Shown here piece after piece: positions 46,034 to 58,039 of a DNA stretch of 64,000 bases. The DNA lies in NCBI GenBank assembly GCA_030280995.1, contig JASXTE010000002.1:8448183-8512182 (forward strand). The letters are read 5' to 3'. The position numbers and the translations under genes were made by a program. Source of the DNA: Hemileia vastatrix. Taxonomy: Eukaryota > Basidiomycota > Pucciniomycetes > Pucciniales > Zaghouaniaceae. The notes under the pieces were generated by a model. That model was not told where the DNA came from, did not search any database, and saw nothing but the letters and a program-made list of their open reading frames with translations. Numbering within the stretch: position 1 is the first letter of the stretch; each line of letters opens with the position of its first letter.

Positions 46034-48489
46034 GGTAGTGGAGGATCAAAAAATATCTCTAAAATGCAATATTTTTCATATAGAGCACACTACCATCCAA
46101 ATGGGTTTCCTCTTCTGCATTTATCTGGCTCATTATTTCAAGAGTACTTGGTTGATTTTTATGCTCAAATGGAAAAAAACATACTGCACTACCTCTCTAA
46201 AAATCAGGATAAACTCTGTGCAGACCTTTATTGTGGTGTTAAAGATGCTATCAATAATATGACCAATCTAAATCAAGTTGGAAAGCAAATTATTCTGCCT
46301 TTGTCTTTTTTAGGGGGACCCCGTAACATGGATCAGCTATATTATAATGCTATGGCAATGGTATGGAAATTTGGAAAGCTGGATCTTTTTATCACAATCA
46401 CTTGCAATCCAAACTGGAAGGAGATAAAAGATATGCTTTTTGAAGTTCAAACTGCTCAGGATAGTCCAGAATTTCCTTCCAGGGTTTTCAGACTAAAACT
46501 TGATGGTGGTATGAAAGAATCACTAAAAGGGGAGATGGGTAGGAGCTGGGAACCAAGGAAAAGGGTGGTTTTGGGTACTGTTTTAGCACATGTGTATGTC
46601 ATTAAATTTTGGAAGAGAGGCCTACCACATGCACATATACTCTTATTCTTGGATTCAGAGGACTAGCCAGATACAATGGAAAACATTGACTCAATTGTTT
46701 CAGAAGAGTTACCTGATCCTGAGAAGGATCCTGTTCTTTTCCAAACAATAACAACCTTTATGCTCTATAAACCCTGTGGCTCTGTCAACCCACATGCTTC
46801 ATGTATGAAAGATGGTAAATGTTCTAAAAGATACCCTAGAGAATATAATGACACTACACAGATGGATGAAGATGGATATGCTTTATATTGTAGGAGAAAT
46901 GATGGCCAAAAATTTCAAAAATTTGAAGGAAGCTTTCAATACATAAATCAAAATGTTGTGCCTTATAATACTTATCTCTCTAGAAGATTTAATTGTCATA
47001 TAAATGTGGAGGTGGAAACTAAAATATCTTCAGTCAAGTATCTCTATAAATATGTGTACAAGGTTCATTATCATTCCTCAATGGTCCTGCAGACTGATGG
47101 AATAATAGATGAGGCCAAGGAATATCTGGATTGTAGGTATTTTTCAGCAGTTGAAGCATGCTGGTGATTTTTTGCTTTTCCACTTCATGGTCATGAACCA
47201 GCAGTTACAAGATTGCAGCTCTATTTTCCCAACCAACAGACAGTTATATTTAATCTTAGGGGGGAAATTTCAACTGAAGGTACTGTGTTGGGAAATAGAA
47301 AAACCACCCTAACAGAGTTGTTTACAGCATGCTCTAATGCCCCAACTGCTGAGGTAGCCAGGGGGATCAGCTATCATGATTCTCCAATCCAGTTTGTTTG
47401 GAATGTGAGTCCTTAGAATTTTCTTCTATAAGTTTACACCTGCCTAATTGAAAGTTGGTGTGCAGAAGTAGAAAAAAGTGGACAATTCAACAAAGAGACA
47501 CAGTCATTGGGTGTGTTGCCTTTTGTGGACCAAATTCTCAAAAACGTTTTTCTTTCACCTTCTGCTTAACCATGTGGCTGGACCAATATGCTATGAAGCT
47601 CTGAGAAATGTGCATGGCGTCCAACACCAAAACTTCAAGGCTTCTTTCTTGGAATATGGTCTTTTGTAATATGGTGCTGAATACAAGAAATGCTTGGATG
47701 AAGCATCAATATAGAAGACTGGGAATAAGCTCAGAAAACTATTCACTTCTATTCTAATCTGGAACCATCATTCTGATCCATTGGGTCTTCTTGAATCACA
47801 CATTTTGGCACTTGGGGATGACTGCCAACATATCCTTCAAAAAAAGCTCCACATTTTTCAGCCTTCCAACCAACAAATCAGAGATTAAACTTTGAATCTT
47901 ATTAGCCTCCTTCTTAATAAAAAAGGTTACTCTTTATCTGAATATGGAATTCCTGAGCCAACACAACACTTTAATCTATCTACAGGTCAGCTCATCTTGA
48001 AAGAACAGTAATATGACAGGAAGGAGCTTACTGAAAAATGGTGAAATCAGTATCATTTTTCCAATGTAGACTATAAAAATGCTTTTGATGCAGTTACACA
48101 AGCCTATGCATCTAGAGAGGGTAGTATATTTTTCTTAGATGGACCTGGGGGAACTGGTAAAACATTTATTGAAAAAATGATCCTGGTATGGTTCAGAAGT
48201 AAAGGACACATTTCCTTTGTGGTTTCCTCTCCTGAAATAGCATCTATACTTTTAGAAGGGGGAAGGACAGCTCATTCCACACTTAAGATTCCACTTGATA
48301 TAAATCAAAATTCATATTGTCATATTAAAGCACAGATTGACCTAGCTAAACTTTTGAGGATGACAAAGTTAATCATATGGGATGAATCTCCAGCACAAAA
48401 TTGCCATTGTGATGAGGAAGTGGATAGAAGTTTACTGGATATACTGAAAAACAATCTTGCTTTTGGGGGAATTGTTATGCTTTTTGCTG

Positions 48490-48633
48490 GTATGAATTTT
48501 CAGCTAACATCTAAATATTAAAATTTCTTTTTCATTAAATAAATGGATAAATATATATTTCCATTTCTATTATCATACATTTGTACTAATTCCAAATTAT
48601 ATTACTTTCTTTTAATTTTATGTCATTCTTCAG
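48490..48633 (+). other. Intron within the helicase motif region
   Basis: Donor GTATGA, acceptor TTCTTCAG. Splicing joins MLFAG to DFRQCLPVV and restores the conserved G-D-F-R-Q motif. Confidence 0.7.
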
Positions 48634-49714
48634 GGGACTTTAGACAATGCCTTCCTGTTGTACCAAAAGGCTCAAGAGGACAGATATTATCTTCAACTCA
48701 AATTCACAGCACTATCTGGCCAAAAGATAAGAAAATTCACCTGACCATAAACATGTGGCTTTTTCAGACAGGAATGAATGATGAGCAAGTTAAAGATGCT
48801 GCCCATTTTTCTAAATGGATCCTTCAAATCAGGGAAGGAAGAGCACCAAATCCAGATTTGGTGGATATTCCTTCTAAACACTGTGTTTCCGGTGGGCCTG
48901 ATGGGTTAAAAGAATTAGTCACTGTGGTACACCCTGGAATTATTTCTTTTGAAAACATTGATGAATTTTCCCTTCTTGGGTACTTAAAAAGTAGGGTCAT
49001 CCTAGCCGCAAAAAATGTGGATGTAGATGAAGTTAACAAATTGGTTCTCAATATTCTACCAGGAAGAATCTCAACTTTTTATAGTGCTGATCAAGCCATT
49101 GCTGATGATGGATTACCAAACAACCTATTTATGATATATTAATTAAACACCATCAATCCATCAGGTTTTTCTCTACACTTTTTTTCACTAAAGAAGGGTT
49201 TCCCAGTCATGTTACTTTGTAATCTTGACCCAGCTGCAGGTTCATGTAATGGCATAAGGCTGGTAGTTACACAGATTGAAAGAAATGTGATAGAAGCATG
49301 TATACTCTCTGGACCATGTGAAGGAAATTGGATGTTTATCCCAAGGATTACATTGGAGAGTTCACCCAATTCCAGTCTTCCTTTCACACTGCGTAGATTT
49401 CAGCTACCTATTAGATTAGCTTATAGCATGAAAATCAACAAGGCCCAAGGTCAATCTCTAGACTTTGTAGGTATTTACCTGTAATTCCAGTTTTTGCACA
49501 TGATCAGTTAAATGTAGCACTTTCAAGGGCAAAGTACAGTGGAAATGTCCATGTACTATTATCTGAGAAAGCTAAAGGAAGAGAAGCAAATGTTGTATAA
49601 AAAGAAGTCCTAATTAATTATATTTAATATTTATTGTGAAAGGGATGGATGTTAATAAAAATAATACACTTATATTTACCTTTAGCCTTAATGCCATCCA
49701 AGGCTAACATCACT

Positions 49715-50010
49715 CACATCTGGGACCAACATCTGGATGTATAACCATTTCAATCATGCATATTCTACACTGTTATAACAAAAATCATGAACTTTAGCCC
49801 AGATGTTTAATTGTGCAAATTATGCATATTCAAGAAAGTTATAAGAAAAATCTAGGCCAAAGGTGTGTATTTGTAATCATGCCAATCATGCATATTCAAC
49901 ACAGTTAAGCCAAAAATTGGGCCAAAGCTCTGGATGTATAGTCATTTCAATCATGACTAACCAACATTATTATGACTAACATCTGGGCCAAAGGTCCAGA
50001 TGTTTAAAGA
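49715..50010. repeat. About 80-bp repeats with small hairpins downstream of the Helitron gene
   Basis: Four diverged copies carry ACATCTGG, GATGTATA, CATTTCAATCATGCATATTC and AACA/GTTAT. The last contains ACATCTGG-GCCAAAGGT-CCAGATGT, an 8-bp hairpin, at about 49980-50005. This could be the 3' end region of the Helitron, but no CTRR terminus was fixed. Confidence 0.5.
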
Positions 50011-50234
50011 TTTTTACAATACCATGTGCGTGCAAGGCTATTGACTGTCTGCATCACAGAAAGGCAGCAGGCTTGTAATTTTATATATTCAATCAAATCT
50101 TTTTTCTGCTTACCCATAAGCTCTGAACAGATTACTCATAAGAAGGGGTGTAAATAAAATGTAGACATGATAATCCTTCATCTCACCATCAATAGGCCCA
50201 ACACTCAAGCATCCATCATGGTGCCAATTGCTTT

Positions 50235-51263
50235 TCAGAAAACTGAAAGCTTTTCTATAGGGTTTAAATTGGGTGAGTACGTGAGGAGATATAGAAGTAC
50301 ATATTCCCTGCTTTGAACAAGTTCAGCAACTTGACCACCATGATGGATTGCCACGTTATCCATCACCAAAACGTTTGAGGGACCAGGAAATGGGTTAATC
50401 TCTGGAAGAAATTTTTTCCAAAAAATACTCAAAATGGTATTAAAAAACTGTTTCCTCAATTACAAAATTTGCAATCATTCCAGAAAGTGAAAAAGCAAGT
50501 ATAATGTTGAATTGGTTTCTAGTTCTTGCATGTGCAATACATTTAGTGCACTTCCCTTTTTTTGCCCAACCTCTGGTGCAAATAAAAGCATCATAAGAAA
50601 CTACAGATTCATCTGTGAAAGAAAAAATGTCAAAAAATAGTGAGAAAAGAGATAAAAAGCTAACCTACCAGTAAAGACAAGAAAAGTAGGTTCAAAATTG
50701 GCAACAGCAGAAATTTGCAGGAACCTTTGGTGAAAGTTTTGCTTTAAACCACACAATATGGGGGGCAGACTTGCTAGCAAGTCCACAACCTTGGACCCAA
50801 ACTCACCACAGATTGAACACACATTGAGCTATTGAAAAAGGAACCATACAATCAGGAATGAACACCACTCAGCAGAACAGTTTTAGGTGGGTGTTCAAGT
50901 AGAGTTCAGTTTGGGTTCAGTATGAGTTCATTCTGAGTTCCATCTAAGTTCTATCTCAAATCAGGTTGAGGTATTTCTAGCAAGTCCACCCCCTATATTG
51001 CATAGTGTTACATGGACGTTTTGGGTAGTTTTCTTTGTCATCTTTAGGGGACATACTAATTCTTGATGTATTGTCCCCTGTGAAACAGTGATATCATGCT
51101 TCTCAAGTAACACACTATGCAGTTCAGCTTGATAGGTTGTAGGATTTTGATACAACAGTTTGGCTAAGAAATATTGTTTCTCATCCATTGGTTCCAGAGG
51201 CCTTCCTCTTCTCATGTAGGTGACTGTGTTAGTGATCACAGATTGGGTGGTTTCAAAGAGCAT
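50235..51263 (-). pseudogene. Tc1/mariner-IS630 type transposase (DDE_3)
   Basis: The N-terminal frame from 51263 has RRGRPLEPMDEKQYFLAKLL and TYQAELHSVLLEKHDITVSQ, a helix-turn-helix region. The catalytic part reads FLVFTDESVVSYDAFICTRG across an intron (50613-50668), AFSLSGMIANFVIEE, NVLVMDNVAIHHGGQVAELV and TYSPNLNPIEKLSVF, giving the D...D...E set (TDES, MDN, NPIE). Frames shift at about 50460, 50823 and 50960, so it is broken. Terminal inverted repeats were not found. It resembles fungal IS630-type transposases. Confidence 0.75.
50870..50965. repeat. 10-12-base periodic GAGTTCA repeat
   Basis: GGTGTTCAAGTAGAGTTCAG, then GGTTCAGTATGAGTTCATTC and GAGTTCCATCTAAGTTC: six GTTC motifs at steps of 10-12 bases. 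It lies in the gap between the two halves of the transposase gene. Confidence 0.55.
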
Positions 51264-51418
51264 AACCCAGTGTCAAAAAGAATTCCTGTGCATATTCACA
51301 CCCAAATTATCATCTATTTCTTCAAGGTGGATACCATTCATAAAATATAACACAACTTGAAACTTAAGTTGTCAATTATACTTCAAAAAAGCACAAATTT
51401 GCTTTTATTGAAAGAAAT

Positions 51419-52670
51419 AAAAAATATAAATATAAATATAAATATAAATATAAAGATAAAGATAAAGATAAATATAAATATAAATATAAATATAAATATA
51501 AATATAAATATAAATATAAATATAAATATAAATATAAATATAAATATAAATATAAATATAAATATAAATATAAATATAAATATAAATATAAATATAAATA
51601 TAAATATAAATATAAATATAAATATAAATATAAATATAAATATAAATATAAATATAAATATAAATATAAATATAAATATAAATATAAATATAAATATAAA
51701 TATAAATATAAATATAAATATAAATATAAATATAAATATAAATATAAATATAAATATAAATATAAATATAAATATAAATATAAATATAAATATAAATATA
51801 AATATAAATATAAATATAAATATAAATATAAATATAAATATAAATATAAATATAAATATAAATATAAATATAAATATAAATATAAATATAAATATAAATA
51901 TAAATATAAATATAAATATAAATATAAATATAAATATAAATATAAATATAAATATAAATATAAATATAAATATAAATATAAATATAAATATAAATATAAA
52001 TATAAATATAAATATAGATATAAATATAAATATAAATATAAATATAAATATAAATATAAATATAAATATAAATATAAATATAAATATAAATATAAATATA
52101 AATATAAATATAAATATAAATATAAATATAAACATAAATAAAAATATAACTGTAAATATAAATAAAAATATAAATATAAATATAAATATAAATATAAATA
52201 TAAATATAAATATAAATATAAATATAAATATAAATATAAATATAAATATAAATATAAATATAAATATAAATATAAATATAAATATAAATATAAATATAAA
52301 TATAAATATAAATATAAATATAAATATAAATATAAATATAAATATAAACATAAATAAAAATATAAATGTAAATATAAATAAAAATATAAATATAAATATA
52401 AATATAAATATAAATATAAATATAAATATAAATATAAATATAAATATAAATATTAAGATAAATATAAATATAAATATAAATATAAATATAAATATAAATA
52501 TAAATATAAATATAAATATTAATATAAATATAAATATAAATATAAATATAAATATAAATATAAATATAAATATAAATATAAATATAAATATAAATATAAA
52601 TATAAATATAAATATAAATATAAATATAAACATAAATATAAATATAAATATAAATATGAATATAAATAAG
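51419..52670. repeat. 1.25-kb hexanucleotide array (AAATAT)n
   Basis: About 200 copies of AAATAT/TATAAA. Interruptions include GATAAA near 51452, TAGATA at 52014, and two similar complex ones (AACATAAATAAAAATATAA) at about 52131 and 52346. The length is free of stops in several frames, which produces meaningless Ile-Asn, Phe-Ile and Tyr-Ile repeats. Confidence 0.95.
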
Positions 52671-52699
52671 ATAAAAGGATGAGAAAAAAATGAGGTGAA

Positions 52700-53330
52700 A
52701 AACAAAAATAGAACACTTACTTTTTGGCATCCAGAAGAATGTCTTCAGAGTGGATGGAAACATCAGAGGATAAAGCCTAACCTCCACCTAACTCAGAATT
52801 TCTCCAATGTGATAAAACTATTTGGACCACCTACTTACATTGCTTCGTGGCCATCTGAAAGAATAAATTGTAAACTTTCAAGTATTCCAGCCAGACAATG
52901 ACAAAAGGTCTCAATTGAGGTTTCAAAAGGTATTGGAAGCCTAAAAATAAAAAAATAAAAAAATAGTATTAAAAATTTATTAAAGCCTTATAAAATAAAA
53001 ATAAATACAAAATATTGGAAATGAGAAAAATAAATGGGGCATGGGGAAAAGTGGGAGGAGGTGAGAAATTGTGGGGTCAAAGGCTTACATGTTTCTTGAT
53101 AGAATAATGATCAATGGTCTGCTGCTGGCTGAACGCTTTGCAGCTAGCAGAAGCTGTTGACACCACATGCAAACAGCAAACAAAACTGACCTCATGTTGT
53201 GCCAGCAACAAGTTGACATGGGGGAAGGGTTCCACGTCAGCTAAAGCCAAGCTCATATGTTGCTATGTGGGGTCCCATAATCTCATGGTAACTAAGATGA
53301 TATCTTATTCTCAATTTATTGCCTGAATAA
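52700..53330 (-). pseudogene. Inverted partial paralogue of the unknown gene at 39895
   Basis: The minus strand reproduces the start of the gene at 39.9-40.2 kb. Both have GCTAGCT and CAGCCAGCAGC, then CATGTAAGCC (donor), CTCCTCC...ACTTTTCCCC, AAGGCTTTAATAAATTT, TATTTTTAG (acceptor) and ATACCTTTTGAAACC. Here the exon continues PIPFETSIETFCHCLAGILESLQFILSDGHEAM to a good donor GTAAGTAGG near 52834. It is a better-preserved view of that exon. No family recognised. Confidence 0.55.
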
Positions 53331-53984
53331 TTAAATAATTCATCATACAACTTCAATAGGACTAATTATGTTTTTGAGAGAAAAAATGTGGCATTGACAT
53401 AAAAGCGCACTGCTTTAGCATGTTATTAACTCAACTTAACTACATATCTAAAATTCATTGAATGAAAAACTGTTAGAATTTTACCCTACTAAGGTAAATA
53501 ACACTTAAGAGAATAGCTTTCAGGCTGAGGTCAAGTACAGAGACATGAACTAGCTTGGATAATCAGTTTTCAAGAAGATTTTAATGTTCTTATATGAATA
53601 CTATAGTACAAAATCCAAAAAGTATTAAAATGTAACTCAATATAAGGGTCTCAGTAATTTTAATTTCACTAATTATATATGGTTTACAATATTATAGTTG
53701 GTAGAAAAATACATTTAATACATTCAGATACGATTCAAAGACTTTATAAGTACTATTGATATGTATTTTAATTTTATTGGTTATATGTTTAATTGTAATG
53801 ATAAAGAATGTAGAAAACAAGACCAAAAACCCCCTCATTTTATTTACAATTACTTCCCCAATGACCCCCTTGATTTACCAGCTCTATACCCAGTTGATCA
53901 TGCCTCATTCCAGCTAATAGACATGTCCAGAAACAAAAAGAGTGACCAGTAAAATAATTAAAATCATATCACCCGCCAAAATCC
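53331..53984. other. No gene recognised
   Basis: AT-rich sequence. A plus-strand frame at 53761-53952 (CRKQDQKPPHFIYNYFPNDP) is short and unassigned. TGTTAGAATTTTACC at 53469 looks like an LTR start, but no partner was found. Confidence 0.4.
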
Positions 53985-55012
53985 TGTAGTAATAGGGATA
54001 ATCCATCAAAAATAAAGAATAAGCAAAAAAGAGAGTATATGTGTATTATACATTGAAATATAAGACTAAAAAGGGAAAATTACGCTAATTATTACTTAAT
54101 ATTAAGGGATATTAACTGTAGAAATGTTGGGGCTAATCATGATATTATACTACAGGAAATCCTCATTCAAAAATAACCAAAATTGACTGAGAAACCTTCC
54201 AAAAAGCCAATAAAGGGCGTGAGATGTGGGTTAACTACATGCAGTCCTTGGAAGGCTCTTTCACGGGTCAATCCTTGACTAATTTAGGCAAATTTATGTG
54301 TGGTAGCAAATTAAAGTGCCAAGATTGAGGTTATTAATGAAATTAGTGCATATAAAGAGGGTCAATGAATTTATAATTAAGCTAGGACACTTAATAAGCA
54401 CCTGTCGCCTAATTTTAGTGTGTTTCCCCATTGTGGGCGTAGAATGTGGGGTAATCATAGTGTGAAAATGCTAACTTTGCTAAAAATGAAGCTATTCACA
54501 TGGGAAAAATGCAGGCAGTATGTGGCCAGTACACAGAAGCCATTTCTGGCATAAAAAACACCAAATTTGAAAAGTGTTATTTTTAAAAATTTGAGTAGCC
54601 AAATAAATAGTCCTTATTAAGAAAAATTGATCTGTCAAAGAGAATTTTTAATATTATTAAATTTATAGCGCATATAATCAACTTTTAAGTGATTTAAAGC
54701 GCATTTCTTGTTTTTTACATAAAACAATGAAAAAAAACACCTTTAAGTCTACTTAAACATTATGTAGCCTTATATTTAAGGTTATTAAGATTACTCTAAA
54801 ATATTCCAACTTAATATTAAGTAAATAAGACTTATAAAAAGTGGATATATGCATGTATATATGGTGTTATAATGGCATATTTTGTATATTATCATAAATT
54901 TACTTATGTATACTATTTGTGTACTCTAATTTATTGCTCCCATGTATAGTCCATATGTTTAACATAACTTATAAGTACTTTTTACTCAGTCCTGGGGATA
55001 TCCAGGCTGACA
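53985..55012 (-). repeat. 3' LTR of the second Ty3 element
   Basis: On the minus strand it starts TGTCAGCCTGGATATCC at 55012, preceded by TGGGTGAGTGAG (55013-55024) as a plausible polypurine tract, and ends CTATTACTACA at 53985. The beginning and end match the solo LTR at 20232-21132. The other LTR would lie beyond the window, so ends are inferred. Confidence 0.6.
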
Positions 55013-55243
55013 CTCACTCACCCATAAAAAACAATAACAAAAATGATAAGTTATACACTTTTTTTATTTGATATTATTTTTCATGTATTCAGAAAATTCT
55101 GTAGCATTAAAGATAAATTCTTTTAAAGATATAAAACATAAAAAAATATTATGAGTACTGGTTTTTTAACCCCTCAGCTGGTTAAACAGTAATTTATTTC
55201 TGTTTAAATTTTTTAGAAGGGAGGATAGATTTGAAATTTCTTT

Positions 55244-56379
55244 TTAATGTATCCATTTATCAAATTCATTTGATTTCCCCTTAAATCTTAATAAATACTC
55301 AGTTCCTTTCTCTTTAGTAAGAATTCTTTTCTTGATTATTTTTTCAATCTCTGCCTTTTCCAAAATTTCTTCAGGTCTCTTTTTAGGCCTTCTTCTTCTT
55401 TTTGGAAATAAGTCAGGATCATTTGCATGGTAAGGTTTTAAAAATGAGATAGGGAAAACTGGATGTTTCCTATCATATGGGGCATATAATATGACTTCAA
55501 CAGCATTATTGCCAGCCATTTTTCTAACTACAAAAGGTCCTACAAAGGGATCCTTCAATTTAACATTTTCTTGTAAGTTAAAATGTAGTGTTTGAATTAG
55601 GACTTCATCTCCTTTTTTGAATTCAAATTCTTTATGAGATTTATCCCACCTTTTCTTTTCATATTCAAATGCTTTTTGGAAGCATTCCTCTGCATGCTTT
55701 CTACAAATTTGTTGCATATGAATAAAGGATTTGGTACCAGGGTGTATATCTAACCTTGGTAATTTTTTTTAATGATTTACTGGGGTATTCGGTACATATC
55801 CCAGACAGAGTTCAAATGGTTTTTCCTCTGTTACAGAATGATTTGTGCTATTATAAGCAAATTAAAGGACAGGAATTAATGTTATCCAGTCATGTGTGAA
55901 TCTCTCATTGTCTTTGTATTCCAATCAAAAGGCACAATATCTTCTGATCATATCTTCTAGAGTCTGTATCATTCTCTCCGCCAGCCCATCAGTTTGTGGA
56001 TTGTGAGCTGTAGAAAATTTAAATTGACAACCTGATACTTCCATCAAAGATGTCCAGAACTCTGAAGTATATTTAGGGTCTCTGTCAGAGATTATGGCTT
56101 TGGGGAACCCAGCAGTATTAATCATTTGAGTCCAGCATATTAATTCCAAGTCTTTTTCAGATACCTAATTATGGGTAGGGATAAATTTACACATTTTTGT
56201 TAATCTATCTACAATTACCCAGCAAGAATTAAAACTTTAATTTCCTGCTAATGGCAAGCCAGTGACGAAATTCATGTTTCTAATTTCCCATGGAGCTTTT
56301 GTCTGCTCTATCTGTTGTAAAAACCCAGCTCTCCTCCCAGTTAATCTTTTAGATTTTTGATAAGAGTCACGTGTTTCAA
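55244..56379 (-). pseudogene. Integrase and chromodomain-like end of the second Ty3 element
   Basis: Upstream to downstream on the minus strand: SYQKSKRLTGRRAGFLQQIE (zinc-domain end), NMNFVTGLP (first catalytic Asp replaced by Asn, AAT at 56270-56272), AIISDRDPKYTSEFW (second Asp kept) and TDGLAERMIQTLEDMIRRYC (Glu kept). Then come KKGDEVLIQTLHFN with GPFVVRKMAGNNAVEVILYA, the GPF module. The tail EIEKIIKKRILTKEKGTEYL and RFKGKSNEFDKWIH resembles a chromodomain. Stops at about 56234, 56166, 55923 and 55772. The zinc-domain start is missing at the Harbinger junction. Confidence 0.8.
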
Positions 56380-56381
56380 TA

Positions 56382-56445
56382 GGGGGTGTCAGTTCTGGAA
56401 AATCCGCACTTACAAATCCGCACTTAAATAAGTGCGGATTTCCAA
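56382..56445 (+). repeat. Left terminal inverted repeat with internal palindrome
   Basis: GGGTGTCAGTTCTGG, then AATCCGCACTTA twice, then TAAGTGCGGATTT: a fold-back end. It mirrors 60780-60827. Confidence 0.75.
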
Positions 56446-56663
56446 AACACACTAGCCCCAATACTTGTGGATTTCAAAATGAAATAAGTCACTTATTTCA
56501 CCCAAATCCACACTTTCTCAACAAAAAGTGCTGATTTCACCATCAAGTCCTATTTCACTGATTTGTCAGAATCATCCCATTCATACGCAGCACTCCACAG
56601 CATAACACTTCATAACTCAAAACATTGTACATCATTTACATTTCCATATCATATCATATAAGA

Positions 56664-57345
56664 GTCATGCCTTCCTCACTTTCAAATCGTGATAAATTAC
56701 ATAAAGCAATGACTTTAATGGCTCTTGAACTGCTCTTGAACTCTGATTGCGATTCTGATTCTGATCTTGAAGAAGCTTTTGTCTTTTTATCAAAAATGGC
56801 CACGAAACGTTACCTTCTTCCCAGAAAGCCCCAAGTACTTCATCCCCCCAAATACACCATCCAAACACTTCTTAAACTATCTACACCCAGTTTTAGACAG
56901 CTGTTCAGGACTTCTCAGGAATGTTTCCTTAAATTGCTTGAGCTTATTCAGGATCATCCCATATTTCAGAATAATTCTCAAAAAGAACAACAACATCCTT
57001 CAATTCAATTGGCCATCACACTATGTCATTTGGGTTCAAATGGTAATGGAGCCGCTTTGAAACGTTTAGAAAATGTCTTTGATTTAGGGTATGGTTCAGT
57101 TAACACTTATACCAAATGATGTATCACTGCCATCAACTCCTTGTAATCTCAACTTCTCACCTGGCCAACAAAAGAAGAGCAACTTGAATCATCTCAGGTT
57201 ATGCAAGCAGAGGGCTTCCCAGGATGTATTGGTTTTGTTGATGGTACTGCTATTCCTTTGAGCCAGAAACCTGCTCAAGGTGGAAACAATTACTTTCACA
57301 TTCTCATCAAAAAATTTCACCAAAATATTTACAAGTCAAAAAAAA
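56664..57345 (+). pseudogene. Harbinger-type transposase (DDE_Tnp_4), truncated
   Basis: The first frame, with an ATG at 56667, reads MPSSLSNRDKLHKAMTLMAL, then LLNSDCDSDSDLEEAFVFLS, SFRQLFRTSQECFLKLLELI and QLAITLCHLGSNGNGAALKR, ending at a TGA near 57117 (GYGSVNTYTK). Beyond it the same frame continues CITAINSL, LTWPTKEEQLESSQVMQAEG and FPGCIGFVDGTAIPLSQKPA, which is the first catalytic Asp region of Harbinger nucleases. Shortly after GGNNYFHI the similarity ends in the hairpin repeat, so the second Asp and the Glu are missing. It cannot be active. Confidence 0.75.
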
Positions 57346-57359
57346 TTCTATATCTGTTT

Positions 57360-57500
57360 TAAAAAATTGGCAATACTCTCCCCTGCATTTTATTGAAGCA
57401 AGGGGTGGATATCACCAAAATTTTTCTAAGTCATCAATTTCACATGTCAGATTTGAAAATTTGGCAATACCCCCCCCCCTGCATTTTATTGAAGTAAGTG
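57360..57500. repeat. Two hairpin repeat units like those at 19125-19350
   Basis: TTGGCAATACTCTCCCCTGC with GGGGTGGATATCACCA, then TTGGCAATACCCCCCCCCCT-like sequence with GTGGTGGAAGTCA. Each pair forms a hairpin. Confidence 0.6.
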
Positions 57501-57849
57501 GTGGAAGTCATCTAAATTTAATATAATTATGTAAATTATTAAATAAATATCTAATATATATCAATTTCCCTAGTTTAAAGTAATGACAATCCCTCAAGCC
57601 AAAATGCAGATCAAATCTAGAAACAAAAGTTTGGGACTTTCCACAGGTATAGGCTAGAGGAACCCCATGAAACAAATAAATTTTATCATGATTACCTTTT
57701 ATACAACACAAGGTCGTTGGCCCATTACTTTAGTTGAGGAAATTGATACATAAAAAATATTTATTAAAAATTTACAAAAAAATATAAAATTTTCGATGAA
57801 AACTCTAATCCCCATACTTTTTGGATCTAAATAAAGTTTTTTAAATCAA

Positions 57850-58025
57850 TTAACTTTACCTTCTTTCATTACCTTATTGATTCTTTGAATCAACTTATGA
57901 CTGATTTGAAATGAGCAACCAAAATGTGTTAAATCTTGACAGGATTCCAAACCAGGAGGAGCTTTGGTTGTTTGATGATTATCCTTAGAAGAATTCCAAA
58001 TAGTTTCGATGATACCATTTCCCAA
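57850..58025 (-). pseudogene. Exon-like fragment of an accessory Harbinger-element gene
   Basis: The minus-strand frame reads GNGIIETIWNSSKDNHQTTK and LTHFGCSFQISHKLIQRINK. The same block is recognisable at 19740-19920 (GIIKSIWNSSQHNH). Conservation between two element copies supports coding. Function unknown; Harbinger elements often carry a second DNA-binding protein gene. Confidence 0.4.
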
Positions 58026-58039
58026 ATTAAAATCAATGA

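Larger units (their letters stand above)
44780..49600 (+). pseudogene. Helitron Rep/PIF1-like helicase gene, broken but with motifs kept
   Basis: Rolling-circle transposase of the Helitron group. N-terminal fragments include CSEGKVVIPITLEPPTELKH (45090), ALEMTSLGAKIDHSTWGPIG (45299) and GPLQRISELHPS (45773). After an intron (45908-46033) the Helitron-like N domain has RADLYCG-type sequence, FITITCNPNWKEI, the HUH motif GLPHAHILLFL (H-A-H at 46628-46636) and, past a single TAG at 46664, the Tyr motif KYLYKYVYK. The helicase has Walker A GPGGTGKT (48144-48164), LIIWDES, GDFRQCLPVV after an intron at 48490-48633, AYSMKINKAQGQ and LNVALSRAKYSGNVHVLLSE ending at TAA 49598. Shifts near 45180, 47166, 47415-48060 and 49484. 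Confidence 0.85.

Noticed and set aside
51357..52787. Three overlapping open frames of 440-460 codons
   Set aside because: They are translations of the AAATAT array in different frames (Ile-Asn, Phe-Ile and Tyr-Ile repeats), not genes.
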